DNA of 64,000 nt, taken from Limisoma sp963590405. GTDB taxonomy: Bacteria; Bacteroidota; Bacteroidia; Bacteroidales; Muribaculaceae. Below the pieces are notes generated by a model that saw only the letters and a program-made list of their open reading frames with translations, searched no databases and was not told the origin of the DNA. The DNA is taken from positions 1 to 64,000 of the forward strand of contig CAVAPE010000004.1 of assembly GCA_963590405.1 (NCBI GenBank). Reading direction: 5' to 3'. Below, piece by piece: positions 1 through 8,215 of the stretch. Position numbers and translations under genes: made by a program. Each line of letters starts with the position of its first letter. Position 1 is the first letter of the stretch.

Positions 1-2
1 GG

Positions 3-1268
3 AGCAACGCCACCAGCCGCGTGAGGGAACAACGAGAGGATGGTTCCGCCCAGTGCTGCTGCAACGATTTGCGGCACACAGATAGTTCCGTTGAAGAGAC
101 CCAAATATGTACCCATGTGACCGCCAGAGAGGGCATTGGTCAGGATGGTGAACGGAAGGGCGAGCATTGCTGCCCAAGCGCAACCGATAAGTGCAAACGA
201 AATGAAAAGCAGATATTGGTCGTGGATGTAGTAGATTGAAATAAAACCTACAGCACCCAAGAGCAGACTGATAATGTAGGCTGCCTTGCGGTTTTTGATA
301 AACGGTATTGCCATTGCCCAAAGTACAGAGCCAATTGCCTGAACTGCGAACACGACACCGACCCAGTTGGAGGCGTCCTGATATTGTGTCGACTTAGTGT
401 CGAGTACAAATTTACCGGCTTTTTCAATTATAGGTGTGTCAAATACATTCATTGCCAATGAACCGTTGGTGTAGGTCCACATAAGCATAAATGCTGCCCA
501 GCAGAAGAATTGTACAAGACCTACTGTCCAGAATGCCGATGGGGCTTTGACCAAAAGTTTGAACACGTTTGTCTTTTCTTTCTCTTTTTCCTCTGTTATG
601 CCATGATATTCAGCATATTCCTTAGGAGGCATCTCCTTGACTTTTACGCTTGTGTAGATTACACAAAGAATGAGTATGGCTGCACCCGTGTAGAATGAGA
701 ATATCACTGAATCTGGAATTACACCATCTGCGGCGGTGTTGCTAATGCCGATAAAAGTCAGAAGGATAGGGAAAATATAGCCGACCAAACTACCAGCGTT
801 GCAAAGGAAACTTTGGATGGAATAAGCCAAACCTTTCTGCTTCTCGTTTACCATATCGCCGACAAGCATTTTGAACGGCTGCATAGCCATATTAATTGAT
901 GTGTCGAGGAACATAAGGGCAATCAGTCCAAATACCATAGCCGCAGAAACCGCCATACCGAAACTGCCGGCATTAGGAAGCATTATCATAACGAGGACTG
1001 CGACCAATGCACCGATAAAGAGGTAGGGGATACGTCTGCCGAAACGGCACCAAGTCTTGTCACTTGCCATTCCGACAATAGGTTGGATGATGATACCCAT
1101 AAGAGGAGGCAGTATCCAAAAATAGCTAAGGCTATGCGGATCTGCACCCAAGGTGGAGAAGATGCGGCTGATGTTTGCGCTCTGCAAAGCGTAAGCAATC
1201 TGAACGCCAAAGAAACCGAAACTGATGTTCCACAGTTTCCAAAAACTTAAATCTGGTTTAGCTTTCAT
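3..1268 (-). CDS. MFS sugar transporter of the sucrose/maltose (SLC45/GPH-like) type, 3' end outside window
   Basis: The frame is open from the ATG at 1268 to the left window edge, giving at least 422 residues. It starts MKAKPDLSFWKLWNISFGFF and has about 12 hydrophobic segments typical of a major facilitator. The N-terminal motif FFGVQIAYALQSANISRIF and the loop GMASDKTWCRFGRRIPYLFIG (split here: GMASDKTWCRF, then GRRIPY) are characteristic of the proton-coupled sucrose/maltose transporter branch. In Bacteroidetes such transporters usually bring maltose or other disaccharides across the inner membrane; substrate here is inferred only. It is divergent from the NlpC/P60 gene, and a TACCTTTG promoter box (1348-1355, minus) lies about 80 bases upstream of the start. 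The C-terminal end is missing because the window ends. Confidence 0.85.
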   Translation of the reverse strand, partial: MKAKPDLSFWKLWNISFGFFGVQIAYALQSANISRIFSTLGADPHSLSYFWILPPLMGIIIQPIVGMASDKTWCRFGRRIPYLFIGALVAVLVMIMLPNAGSFGMAVSAAMVFGLIALMFLDTSINMAMQPFKMLVGDMVNEKQKGLAYSIQSFLCNAGSLVGYIFPILLTFIGISNTAADGVIPDSVIFSFYTGAAILILCVIYTSVKVKEMPPKEYAEYHGITEEKEKEKTNVFKLLVKAPSAFWTVGLVQFFCWAAFMLMWTYTNGSLAMNVFDTPIIEKAGKFVLDTKSTQYQDASNWVGVVFAVQAIGSVLWAMAIPFIKNRKAAYIISLLLGAVGFISIYYIHDQYLLFISFALIGCAWAAMLALPFTILTNALSGGHMGTYLGLFNGTICVPQIVAAALGGTILSLFPHAAGGVA

Positions 1269-1347
1269 GCTTATTAAATCTTAAAATATTGCAACAATAA
1301 GTGAATACAAGCATCGCATAAAATAATGTCTTGAATTCAAAATCGTA

Positions 1348-1355
1348 CAAAGGTA
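1348..1355 (-). promoter_or_regulatory. -7 promoter box for the MFS transporter
   Basis: On the minus strand this reads TACCTTTG, a match to the Bacteroidetes -7 consensus TAnnTTTG, 79 bases upstream of the transporter start. No clear TTTG box lies at the usual distance upstream. Confidence 0.45.
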
Positions 1356-1370
1356 TGAATTTTTAGGAAA

Positions 1371-1391
1371 TCGATATTGTAAAAATATCGA
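1371..1391. promoter_or_regulatory. short inverted repeat between divergent promoters
   Basis: TCGATATT, five bases, AATATCGA: a perfect 8-bp inverted repeat in the 276-base intergenic region between the divergent transporter and NlpC/P60 genes. It sits just upstream of the transporter's -7 box, a reasonable place for an operator. The rest of this AT-rich gap holds only the two promoters. Confidence 0.3.
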
Positions 1392-1479
1392 AATATTTAG
1401 AAATCTGCATTAAAATCGAAAAAAATCGGCTCGGGTATAGGACTTTTTGAAAATGCGATGAAATTTAAAATAAAAATAC

Positions 1480-1510
1480 TTTGAAAATTTCACATTAAAA
1501 TCTAAATTTG
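1480..1510 (+). promoter_or_regulatory. Bacteroidetes-type promoter for the NlpC/P60 gene
   Basis: TTTG at 1480-1483, 19 bases, then TAAATTTG at 1503-1510: both boxes of the Bacteroidetes housekeeping promoter at the expected spacing. Transcription should start near 1517, leaving a leader of roughly 28 bases before the ATG at 1545. Confidence 0.7.
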
Positions 1511-1544
1511 CATTTATATAAACAATCTAACAAAAAACGGCGAA

Positions 1545-2702
1545 ATGAAGTTTAAAATCTTAATGATGTCCTTGGCTTTGGCTGGTTGTTCAATCCCTTG
1601 TGGATTTGCTCAGTCGAGCGGAGTGGCATCAATTCTTGGTGGCGTAAAGTCGCAATATGCCCCAGATACTCGTGTTGCAGTGTGGACGGTCTCCTCTGAG
1701 CAGAAGGACGGCGTTGAAGTCGTGTCGGGAGAGGTCGACAGTCAAGCAGCGAAGGAAGCGATATTTAGGGGGTTGAAAGATGCCAATATAAAATTTGACG
1801 ATAAGGTTTCGGTGTTGCCGAGCGATACGATCAGTAAGCCTTGGGCAGTGGTCAACATATCTGTTGCGTGCCTTCGGGGAGATTCCGACAATGCTTCAGA
1901 ATTAATATCACAAGCCATTATGGGTACGCCCGTCAGAGTGCTGAAATCTCGTGATGGGATGTCGTATATCCAAACTCCAAATAAATATTTAGGTTGGGTG
2001 AGAAGTCGTTCTTTGCAGTTTATGACCGAGACGGAATTCTATGCGTGGAAAAAGTCAGAACGTATAGTCGTTACAGCATTGGAGTCAACGGTCTATGAAA
2101 ATCCGAAAGCCGACAATCAACAAATCGTATCGGACTTGTTGATTGGAAACATTTTGGAGAAAAAGGGCGAGAAAGGCAAGTTTGTAAAGATTTCAATGCC
2201 CGACGGCAGAATTGGATATGTGCAGAAGAAAGATGTAGAATCGCTTAGCCAATGGGCTGACCAGAAATATGATTTCACGACAATTTCAAAGAATGCCCGT
2301 CAGATGATGGGGCGTCCATATCTTTGGGGCGGAATGTCGGCAAAGATGGCTGATTGCTCTGGATTTGTCGGTACGGCTTATTTCTCAAATGGCATTATCT
2401 TGCCGCGCGATGCATCGCAACAGGCTCTGACTGGCAAAAAAATTAAATGCGAAGATTGGAAGACAGAAGCCGAGCCTGGCGACTTGATTTTTATAGGCAC
2501 AAAATCTGGGCGTGTAACCCATGTGGCACTATATTTGGGCGATGGACAATTTATTCATTCGTCAGTCTTGGTGCGTGTGAACAGTATGGACCCGACTGCC
2601 GACAATTTCTTGGATTATGAGTATTTATCGATGTCGCGCATTAAAGGTCAAGTCGGTACAAACGGCATAGTTGCGGTGAAAAATCATCCGTGGTATTTTT
2701 AG
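1545..2702 (+). CDS. secreted NlpC/P60 cell-wall peptidase with SH3 domains
   Basis: A 385-residue exported cysteine peptidase. The N-terminus is a signal sequence that also contains a possible lipobox (LAGC, Cys15), so it may be a lipoprotein or may be cut at the later FAQ site. Two bacterial SH3-like regions (about 120-165 and 190-235) precede the NlpC/P60 catalytic domain (about 255-375), where Cys271 (ADCSGF), His326 (VTHVALY) and His338 (FIHSS) form the expected triad. This architecture matches gamma-D-glutamyl-L-diamino acid endopeptidases of the YkfC type, which cut peptidoglycan stem peptides behind L-Ala-D-Glu. The next gene, starting 29 bases after the stop, is a dipeptide epimerase that would act on the released L-Ala-D-Glu, which supports the assignment. 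The substrate is inferred. Confidence 0.88.
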   Translation: MKFKILMMSLALAGCSIPCGFAQSSGVASILGGVKSQYAPDTRVAVWTVSSEQKDGVEVVSGEVDSQAAKEAIFRGLKDANIKFDDKVSVLPSDTISKPWAVVNISVACLRGDSDNASELISQAIMGTPVRVLKSRDGMSYIQTPNKYLGWVRSRSLQFMTETEFYAWKKSERIVVTALESTVYENPKADNQQIVSDLLIGNILEKKGEKGKFVKISMPDGRIGYVQKKDVESLSQWADQKYDFTTISKNARQMMGRPYLWGGMSAKMADCSGFVGTAYFSNGIILPRDASQQALTGKKIKCEDWKTEAEPGDLIFIGTKSGRVTHVALYLGDGQFIHSSVLVRVNSMDPTADNFLDYEYLSMSRIKGQVGTNGIVAVKNHPWYF

Positions 2703-2731
2703 AAAGTCTAACAAAACAAACAGATATTATT

Positions 2732-3853
2732 ATGGATCGTAGAAATTTTATCAAGGGAACAGCAATGGGGCTTGTTGCACTCTCTGCTCCTATTTCAATA
2801 TCGGGAAAGTCAAAGAAGGCAGGCAAGTCAGGTAGATTGAAGTTGTCGTTTAAGCCGAATGAGTTGACTTTGCGCCATGCTTTTAATTTGGCTCGTTATA
2901 GCCGCACATCCACGCCCGACGTACTTGTTCAACTGGAATATGACGGAGTGATTGGCTATGGTGAAGCTTCGATGCCTCCATATTTGGGAGAATCCATTGA
3001 GTCGGTTACTACATTCTTGAGTAACCTGGATATGTCGCAATTTACAGATCCTTTTAGAATCGAAGATATTTTGAGTTATGTTGACAGCACTGCACCTAAC
3101 AATAGGGCAGCAAAAGCGTCTGTCGACATCGCTCTCCATGATTTGTTGGGCAAGATTATGGGGCAACCTTGGTATAAGATTTGGGGTCTCAATCCAGACA
3201 ACACGCCAAATACGTCATTTACTATTGGCATAGACAAGGCTGATGTGGTACGCCAAAAAGTGGATGAAGCAGCGCCATACAAGGTTCTGAAAGTAAAAAT
3301 GGGTCTCGACAACGACCAGGAATTGGTTGAAATTATCCGTTCAAAAACCGACAAGCCACTTTGTGTTGATGCCAACCAAGGTTGGAAAGACAAAGAGAAA
3401 GCCCTTGAGATGTGCCATTGGTTGAAGGAAAGAGGCTGTATGTTTGTAGAGCAACCGTTTGACAAGACAATGATTGACGAAACCGCATGGTTGCGCGAGC
3501 GTAGCCCACTTCCAATTATTGCCGATGAATTCTGCCAACGTTTGCCAGATGTAATGCGAGCATATCAAGTGTATGATGGCATCAACATCAAACTGATGAA
3601 GAGCACGGGTATGCATGAAGCCTACAAGATGGCTGTATTGGCAAAATCATTGGGCATGAAACTAATGATTGGCTGTATGACCGAAACGTCGTGCGCTATC
3701 AGTGCTGCAGCGCAGTTGTCGCCGTTGGCTGATTGGGTCGACCTCGATGGCAACCTATTGATTGCTAATGACAGTTTCGACGGTGTAAAGGTCGTTGACG
3801 GTAAAATCACACTCTACGACAAACCTGGTATCGGTGCAACACCCATCAAGTAA
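2732..3853 (+). CDS. dipeptide (L-Ala-D/L-Glu) epimerase, enolase superfamily, with Tat-like leader
   Basis: The protein is 373 residues from the ATG at 2732. I prefer this start to an in-frame ATG at 2690, which overlaps the upstream gene. The sequence begins MDRRNFIKGTAMG, a twin-arginine export motif followed by a hydrophobic stretch, so the enzyme is probably periplasmic. The enolase-superfamily barrel shows the catalytic lysines Lys187/Lys189 (KVKMG) and Lys287 (NIKLMKS), and metal ligands in VDANQGW, VEQPF and IADEF. A family member in Bacteroides thetaiotaomicron (BT_1313) is, as I recall, a known L-Ala-D/L-Glu epimerase. With the NlpC/P60 peptidase just upstream, it would convert L-Ala-D-Glu from peptidoglycan turnover to L-Ala-L-Glu. 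Muconate cycloisomerase annotations are likely for relatives but fit the context less well. Confidence 0.85.
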   Translation: MDRRNFIKGTAMGLVALSAPISISGKSKKAGKSGRLKLSFKPNELTLRHAFNLARYSRTSTPDVLVQLEYDGVIGYGEASMPPYLGESIESVTTFLSNLDMSQFTDPFRIEDILSYVDSTAPNNRAAKASVDIALHDLLGKIMGQPWYKIWGLNPDNTPNTSFTIGIDKADVVRQKVDEAAPYKVLKVKMGLDNDQELVEIIRSKTDKPLCVDANQGWKDKEKALEMCHWLKERGCMFVEQPFDKTMIDETAWLRERSPLPIIADEFCQRLPDVMRAYQVYDGINIKLMKSTGMHEAYKMAVLAKSLGMKLMIGCMTETSCAISAAAQLSPLADWVDLDGNLLIANDSFDGVKVVDGKITLYDKPGIGATPIK

Positions 3854-3893
3854 CGCATCCAAGACCGTCAGGAAATTGCGGGTGTAAGAAATA

Positions 3894-3935
3894 GAAAAAC
3901 ATCCTGTGGATATCCTCCGCAGGATGTTTTTATTG
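3894..3935. terminator. bidirectional terminator between convergent genes
   Basis: A hairpin with the arms AAACATCCTG and CAGGATGTTT lies between the epimerase (+) and the aminopeptidase (-). It is flanked by A-runs on the left and T-runs on the right, so it can end transcription from either side. Confidence 0.7.
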
Positions 3936-3963
3936 TCCAATATCTGTAACTGCGCGGCAGTTT

Positions 3964-5268
3964 TTACGATAGCGTGTCGTAGAATTTGGCGAATACCCTG
4001 ATTGCGCTTTCTTGGTCGGCAATAGAGGCAGTCTCCATCGATGAGTGCATAGCCCATATTGGGTTCCCCATATCCACTCCGTCAATATCAACTTGCGACG
4101 TGAAAATATTGCCCAATGTGGAACCTCCTGCAATGTCGGAATTGTTTACGAAGTATTGGCAAGGCACATTCGCTGCTTTGCACAATTCTTTGAATATCGC
4201 CGCTGAGTGCGCATCTGTCATATATTTGCAATTCGCATTGATTTTGACAACTGGGCCTTTACCCATTTGCGGGTGGTTGGTCGGGTCTTGTTTTTCCACA
4301 TAGTTAGGGTGGGTTGCATGGGCATTGTCGGCTGAAACAAGAAAACTTCTGGCAATGGCTTGATAGAAGCCCTCCGAGTCAACGCCAAGAGTGTTGGCAA
4401 TGCGTTGCATAATATTGGCAAGCACAGGCGACGCTGCACCTTGTTTGGTTCCACTTCCTGTTTCTTCATTGTCAAAAATTGCCATAATCTTTGTGGTCTG
4501 AGGATTCTCGCTATTGAGCAGTCCGCACATTGCAGCATGAGCCATACCGAGATCGTCAATTCTTCCGGAACAAATAAATTCCTTGTTAAAGCCTACCAAT
4601 TGTGCTTTCTGACAATTATAAAGCATCAAATCAAAATCGATGATGTTGGAGATGTCGTCAATCCCTAATTTTTCCTGAAGCCGTTTTAAAAGGTAGTTGT
4701 CCTTTTGTGCCACATCGTTGACCAATGCAGCAACAGGCAACATATCTTTTTGTCTTGACAGTTTGTTGCCATCGTTGACAGTTCGGTTAAAGTGAATGGC
4801 GAGGTGTGGGATAACCAGCATCGGTTCCTCAAATTTTACAAGTCGGACGATTGGATTGCGAGGATTGTCTGGGTTTCGCAATATAACTCTGCCTGCCAAC
4901 GATAATGGTCTGTCGAACCATGTATAGAGAATTGGTCCGCCATAAACTTCGGTGTTCAATTCGAGTACGCCATCCTTCAGAATTTCAGGATTAGGCTTGA
5001 CGCGGAAGCACGGTGAGTCGCTGTGGGCAGAGATGATGTTGAACCCATGGCGAGCGAGGGGCGATGTGCCGATTACGAATGCAAAAATTGCAGTTCCGTT
5101 TTTTATTACGTAGTACTTTCCGCCTGTTGCTAATGACCATTGCTCATCTTGGCGTAGTTCTTGAAAACCATTCTTGTCAAGGTGGGCCTTAATTGTGTCA
5201 ACAGCGAAAAAGTTACACGGACTGTTGTCCAGAAATTCACATAAAGAGTTGGCGTTGTAGGTGTTCAT
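3964..5268 (-). CDS. apeB: M18 family aminopeptidase
   Basis: This is a 434-residue cytosolic metallo-aminopeptidase of family M18 (aspartyl aminopeptidase/ApeB type), the usual family length. It removes N-terminal residues, often acidic ones, from peptides. Zinc-site motifs are visible: AHSDSP (His82, Asp84), the IDDLGM aspartates near residue 238, FDNEETGSG (Asp266, Glu268, Glu269) and NAHATHPNY. It is the last gene of the yicC-gmk-nadD-DUF5063 block. The undamaged DUF5063 frame would stop at 5274-5276, five bases before this ATG, which suggests tight coupling in the ancestral operon. The bidirectional terminator at 3894-3935 ends the unit. Confidence 0.93.
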   Translation of the reverse strand: MNTYNANSLCEFLDNSPCNFFAVDTIKAHLDKNGFQELRQDEQWSLATGGKYYVIKNGTAIFAFVIGTSPLARHGFNIISAHSDSPCFRVKPNPEILKDGVLELNTEVYGGPILYTWFDRPLSLAGRVILRNPDNPRNPIVRLVKFEEPMLVIPHLAIHFNRTVNDGNKLSRQKDMLPVAALVNDVAQKDNYLLKRLQEKLGIDDISNIIDFDLMLYNCQKAQLVGFNKEFICSGRIDDLGMAHAAMCGLLNSENPQTTKIMAIFDNEETGSGTKQGAASPVLANIMQRIANTLGVDSEGFYQAIARSFLVSADNAHATHPNYVEKQDPTNHPQMGKGPVVKINANCKYMTDAHSAAIFKELCKAANVPCQYFVNNSDIAGGSTLGNIFTSQVDIDGVDMGNPIWAMHSSMETASIADQESAIRVFAKFYDTLS

Positions 5269-5368
5269 AGTTGTTATTGGTTATACTCGTATTTGATATG
5301 GTGTATTGCTCTCAGCACATTGCATAAAGTTTGCCCCCAATATGCTTTGAAATTGTCTTTGCAAAAAC

Positions 5369-5809
5369 TCAAGCAATCATTGATTTGGTCGCTTGTCGCA
5401 TCCTTGGCAGCATGGAGAAAATCGTATAGATACTGAAAAATATCCGACAGACGTATAGATACTGAAAAATATCCGACAGATATTCAGATATGCTTACGGC
5501 AATCGGCGTGTCGGAAAATTTCATATCGTCCTCAAATACTTCAAGGATTGTATCGTCTTCGCCAATGATTGTTTCGAGTTTGCGGCGAATGCTGTCGTAG
5601 TAAATCTCGTCAAGGTACGAATCGATAATTACGGAATCGTCAATTTCAGCACCGTCAAAATCGGTAATGGCAATATAGAGACGAGGAAGCAATTTCAAAA
5701 GTTTGTCGAGAAGGACAGCCTTTTCGTAGTTGGCGCAATTTTCAATAGTCTGGCAATATTCATTCGCAAGACCAATAAACAAAATGCTGTTGTTTGATAA
5801 TTCAGACAT
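5369..5809 (-). CDS. DUF5063 family protein, C-terminus frameshifted by a 29-bp tandem duplication
   Basis: The start is the ATG at 5809, two bases after the nadD stop; longer in-frame starts lie inside nadD. As it stands the frame gives 146 residues, with the last third scrambled (ending MRQATKSMIA). A perfect 29-bp tandem repeat (5423-5480) lies just before the end. Deleting one copy gives a 168-residue protein whose tail contains the motifs NDCLSFCKDNF and YWGQTLCNVLRAIHHIKY. This is the ending I recognise from DUF5063 proteins of Bacteroidetes, and it stops at 5274-5276 immediately before apeB. The function of the family is unknown. The protein is acidic and helical, with no signal peptide. 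The lesion may be a true mutation or an assembly error. Confidence 0.8.
   Translation of the reverse strand: MSELSNNSILFIGLANEYCQTIENCANYEKAVLLDKLLKLLPRLYIAITDFDGAEIDDSVIIDSYLDEIYYDSIRRKLETIIGEDDTILEVFEDDMKFSDTPIAVSISEYLSDIFQYLYVCRIFFSIYTIFSMLPRMRQATKSMIA
5423..5480. repeat. 29-bp perfect tandem duplication inside the DUF5063 gene
   Basis: Copy 1 is 5423-5451 and copy 2 is 5452-5480. They are identical (both begin CGTATAGATACTG) and directly adjacent. The unit is not a multiple of three, so the second copy shifts the reading frame. Removing one restores a family-like C-terminus. Confidence 0.97.
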
Positions 5810-5811
5810 AA

Positions 5812-6390
5812 TTAATCGATATATAATTTGTTGAATATTATGTATTCTCTTACTGCCTCTGGTAATAAGAATTTGATGTCTTGACCATTCCTTACACAAT
5901 CTCGTATGTAAGTCGAAGACAATTCAATCACCGGGGCTTTAACAAACTCAACGTTTTTGGTTGTCAATTCTGATTCTTCGATTGGGTAACCAGGTCGGGG
6001 GTAGACAATCAAGCCAAAATCATTGATTATTTCCTCTGATGCGCGCCATTTGTCAAACACTTGCCAGTTGTCGCTCCCGATGATGAGTTTGAAATTGTCG
6101 TTTGGAAATTTCTTTTTCAGATGTTTCAGAGTTGTAATCGTGAATGAAGGAATTGGCAATTCAAACTCTACGTCGCACAACTTCAGCCCCGAACATCCTT
6201 GGATAGCCAATTCCACCATCTTCAGCCGGTGAGCGCTTAATTCGGGACAGATGGCAGACTTTAGCGGATTTTGCGGAGACACATTAAACCAAACCTCATC
6301 AATCGCCGAGTGGGACAAGATGTGATTGGCAACTATACAGTGCCCTATATGGATTGGATTAAAAGAACCTCCGAAAATTCCGATATTCAT
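5812..6390 (-). CDS. nadD: nicotinate-nucleotide adenylyltransferase
   Basis: A 192-residue cytosolic enzyme that transfers AMP from ATP to nicotinate mononucleotide, giving deamido-NAD in NAD synthesis. The nucleotidyltransferase signature GGSFNPIHIGH is at the N-terminus, IIGSDNWQVFDKW lies in the middle, and the ISSTYIRD-like motif (ELSSTYIRD) comes near the C-terminus. The length is normal for NadD. Its start overlaps the gmk stop by one base (TAATG arrangement), so it is probably translationally coupled. The pncB gene at 36-37 kb supplies nicotinate mononucleotide for the same pathway. Confidence 0.95.
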   Translation of the reverse strand: MNIGIFGGSFNPIHIGHCIVANHILSHSAIDEVWFNVSPQNPLKSAICPELSAHRLKMVELAIQGCSGLKLCDVEFELPIPSFTITTLKHLKKKFPNDNFKLIIGSDNWQVFDKWRASEEIINDFGLIVYPRPGYPIEESELTTKNVEFVKAPVIELSSTYIRDCVRNGQDIKFLLPEAVREYIIFNKLYID

Positions 6391-6959
6391 TATTTAGAGA
6401 TAAAGTTGCCTATTACTTTGCGCGTCTCTTCTACGGCATCATCAAGATTGTCATTAACGATTCTTACGTCGTAACGCGGAGCAAACGACAATTCAAATTC
6501 AGCCTTGTTGACGCGCTGGTTGATTGTCGCTTCATCGTCAGTCGCTCTGCTCGTCAGTCGTTCACGCAAAGTCTCTATTGACGGTGGCATAAAGAATAGA
6601 GCAAGGGCTTCGGGATATTGCGACTTGACATTGATGCCACCCTTTACGTCGATGTCCAAAATCAGATTGTGCCCGGAATTGAGGATGCGCGAAACCTCAG
6701 ATTTTAAAGTGCCGTAATATCGTCCGGGATAAACCTCTTCATACTCAATGAACTGATTGTCGCGGATTAGTTCGTTGAACTTTTCTGTTGAAAGGAAGTA
6801 ATAGTTTACGCCGTCTTTTTCTCCATTACGAGGTGCACGGTTTGTCGCCGATACAGAAAATTCCAACTGCAAATTAGCATCCTGCATCAATCGGTTTATA
6901 ATTGTCGATTTGCCAGTCCCCGACGGGGCAGAGACGATGATGATTTTTCCTGTACCCAT
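6390..6959 (-). CDS. gmk: guanylate kinase
   Basis: This 189-residue cytosolic kinase phosphorylates GMP to GDP. The P-loop SAPSGTGKST lies at residues 9-18. It is followed by the GMP-binding residues typical of the family (SATNRAPRNGEKDGVNYYF and the YEEVYPGRYYGT region) and a C-terminal lid. The length is standard. It sits one base after the yicC stop and overlaps nadD by one base. The yicC-gmk-nadD order is common in Bacteroidales. Confidence 0.96.
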   Translation of the reverse strand: MGTGKIIIVSAPSGTGKSTIINRLMQDANLQLEFSVSATNRAPRNGEKDGVNYYFLSTEKFNELIRDNQFIEYEEVYPGRYYGTLKSEVSRILNSGHNLILDIDVKGGINVKSQYPEALALFFMPPSIETLRERLTSRATDDEATINQRVNKAEFELSFAPRYDVRIVNDNLDDAVEETRKVIGNFISK

Positions 6960-6960
6960 A

Positions 6961-7833
6961 CTACATTACATTCAGAACTTGTTCTTTGATTTGCTCGAGT
7001 TGGTCTTTCATCCTGACAACGAGATTTTGGAGATCAGCCTGATTAGCCTTAGACCCCATTGTGTTGATTTCGCGACCCATTTCTTGACTAATAAATCCCA
7101 GTTTCTTGCCTTGCCCGTGCTCGCCGTTGAGCGTCGTCAAGAAGTAGTCCAAGTGGTTTTGCAAGCGTAACTTTTCTTCCGCAATATCCAATTTTTCGAT
7201 GTAGAAAATCATTTCCTGCTCAAAGCGGTTTTTGTCGTAGTCCACATCGCACAGTTTCGATAGAGAGTCTTGGATACGGCTTCTGATTTTTGTTACACGT
7301 TCAGTTTCGTATTGAGGGACTTCGTTGAGAAGGTTTTGAATCGAATCGATTTTTTCTTTAAAGAACTTTGCCAGTCTTTCGCCCTCTTGAGCACGGAAAC
7401 CCATAAGGTTGGAAATCGCCTCGTCAACAATAGTGTAGAGAGAATTAGCCTCCTCTTCGTCGATTTCTGCAACATCCGCCTTTAATACATCTGGCAATTT
7501 AATTAAAGTTGTTACCCAATCTTGCGGCTCAGGAATATTCAATGCTTTTGAGAGTTCTTCAATCTGCTTTTTGTAGTATGCTGCAACGGCTTGGTTAATT
7601 GACGTAGTGGCATTGGCGGAAACAGACTCAACAGTGATTAAAACATCGACTTTGCCGCGTTCCAGTTTCTTGGAAATTATAGTGCGGATAGGCAATTCAA
7701 ATTCGCGGTATTGTTGCGGAATGCGAATGGACAAATCCATTTGCTTGCTGTTTAGCGATTTTATCTCTGCTGTAAATCGTTTTCCTTGACATTCTACCGA
7801 CGATTTACCATAGCCAGTCATTGATAGTATCAT
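6961..7833 (-). CDS. yicC: YicC/YloC family endoribonuclease
   Basis: A 290-residue protein with the family opening MILSMTGYGKSS, a conserved N-terminal domain (about 1-155), a helical middle and the C-terminal DUF1732 block (GKKLGFISQEMGREINTMGSKA). Members from other bacteria are reported to be endoribonucleases acting on RNA turnover. The likely role here is RNA metabolism in the cytoplasm, but no target can be deduced. It is the first gene of a probable operon with gmk, nadD, DUF5063 and apeB, with a TAATTTTG box just upstream. Confidence 0.92.
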   Translation of the reverse strand: MILSMTGYGKSSVECQGKRFTAEIKSLNSKQMDLSIRIPQQYREFELPIRTIISKKLERGKVDVLITVESVSANATTSINQAVAAYYKKQIEELSKALNIPEPQDWVTTLIKLPDVLKADVAEIDEEEANSLYTIVDEAISNLMGFRAQEGERLAKFFKEKIDSIQNLLNEVPQYETERVTKIRSRIQDSLSKLCDVDYDKNRFEQEMIFYIEKLDIAEEKLRLQNHLDYFLTTLNGEHGQGKKLGFISQEMGREINTMGSKANQADLQNLVVRMKDQLEQIKEQVLNVM

Positions 7834-7851
7834 ATTCGATTATCTTTTTTG

Positions 7852-7859
7852 CAAAATTA
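7852..7859 (-). promoter_or_regulatory. -7 promoter box for the yicC operon
   Basis: On the minus strand it reads TAATTTTG, 18 bases upstream of the yicC ATG. It matches TAnnTTTG. The upstream TTTG box is not obvious. Confidence 0.45.
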
Positions 7860-7925
7860 GCAAATTGTAATGAAAAGGTCGTCATTTGGATGCTAATATC
7901 TGCTTTTGTTTAAGGGTTAAAAGAG

Positions 7926-7959
7926 CAAGAGGAGCGATTCGTGTGAACCGCTCCTCTTG
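7926..7959 (-). terminator. hairpin downstream of tRNA-Arg(TCT)
   Basis: CAAGAGGAGCG and CGCTCCTCTTG form a perfect 11-bp stem with a 12-base loop. On the minus strand the hairpin is followed by CTCTTTTAAC, a modest T-run, and lies about 80 bases downstream of the tRNA gene. It probably ends the tRNA transcript ahead of yicC's promoter. Confidence 0.5.
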
Positions 7960-8038
7960 TAGTTTCTGATGATGTTGCGCAAATCTTGTGCGCCACATCC
8001 CATAAGTCTTGGTGACTAATTGATAAATCACCCTCTTG

Positions 8039-8112
<74 letters not shown>

Positions 8113-8132
8113 ATCTTTCTCAAAAAGCGTTG

Positions 8133-8140
8133 CAAAGATA
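8133..8140 (-). promoter_or_regulatory. -7 promoter box for tRNA-Arg(TCT)
   Basis: On the minus strand it reads TATCTTTG, ending 20 bases before the mature tRNA 5' end, in the 103-base gap between cinA and the tRNA. A near-match GTTG lies roughly where the -33 box is expected. Confidence 0.5.
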
Positions 8141-8215
8141 CGGGAAAGTCTTGAATTGCGCAACTGTTGTATCGTATTTTTGGATCGCTTTTTTGCAAAT
8201 CGGTTATTTTGGTCG

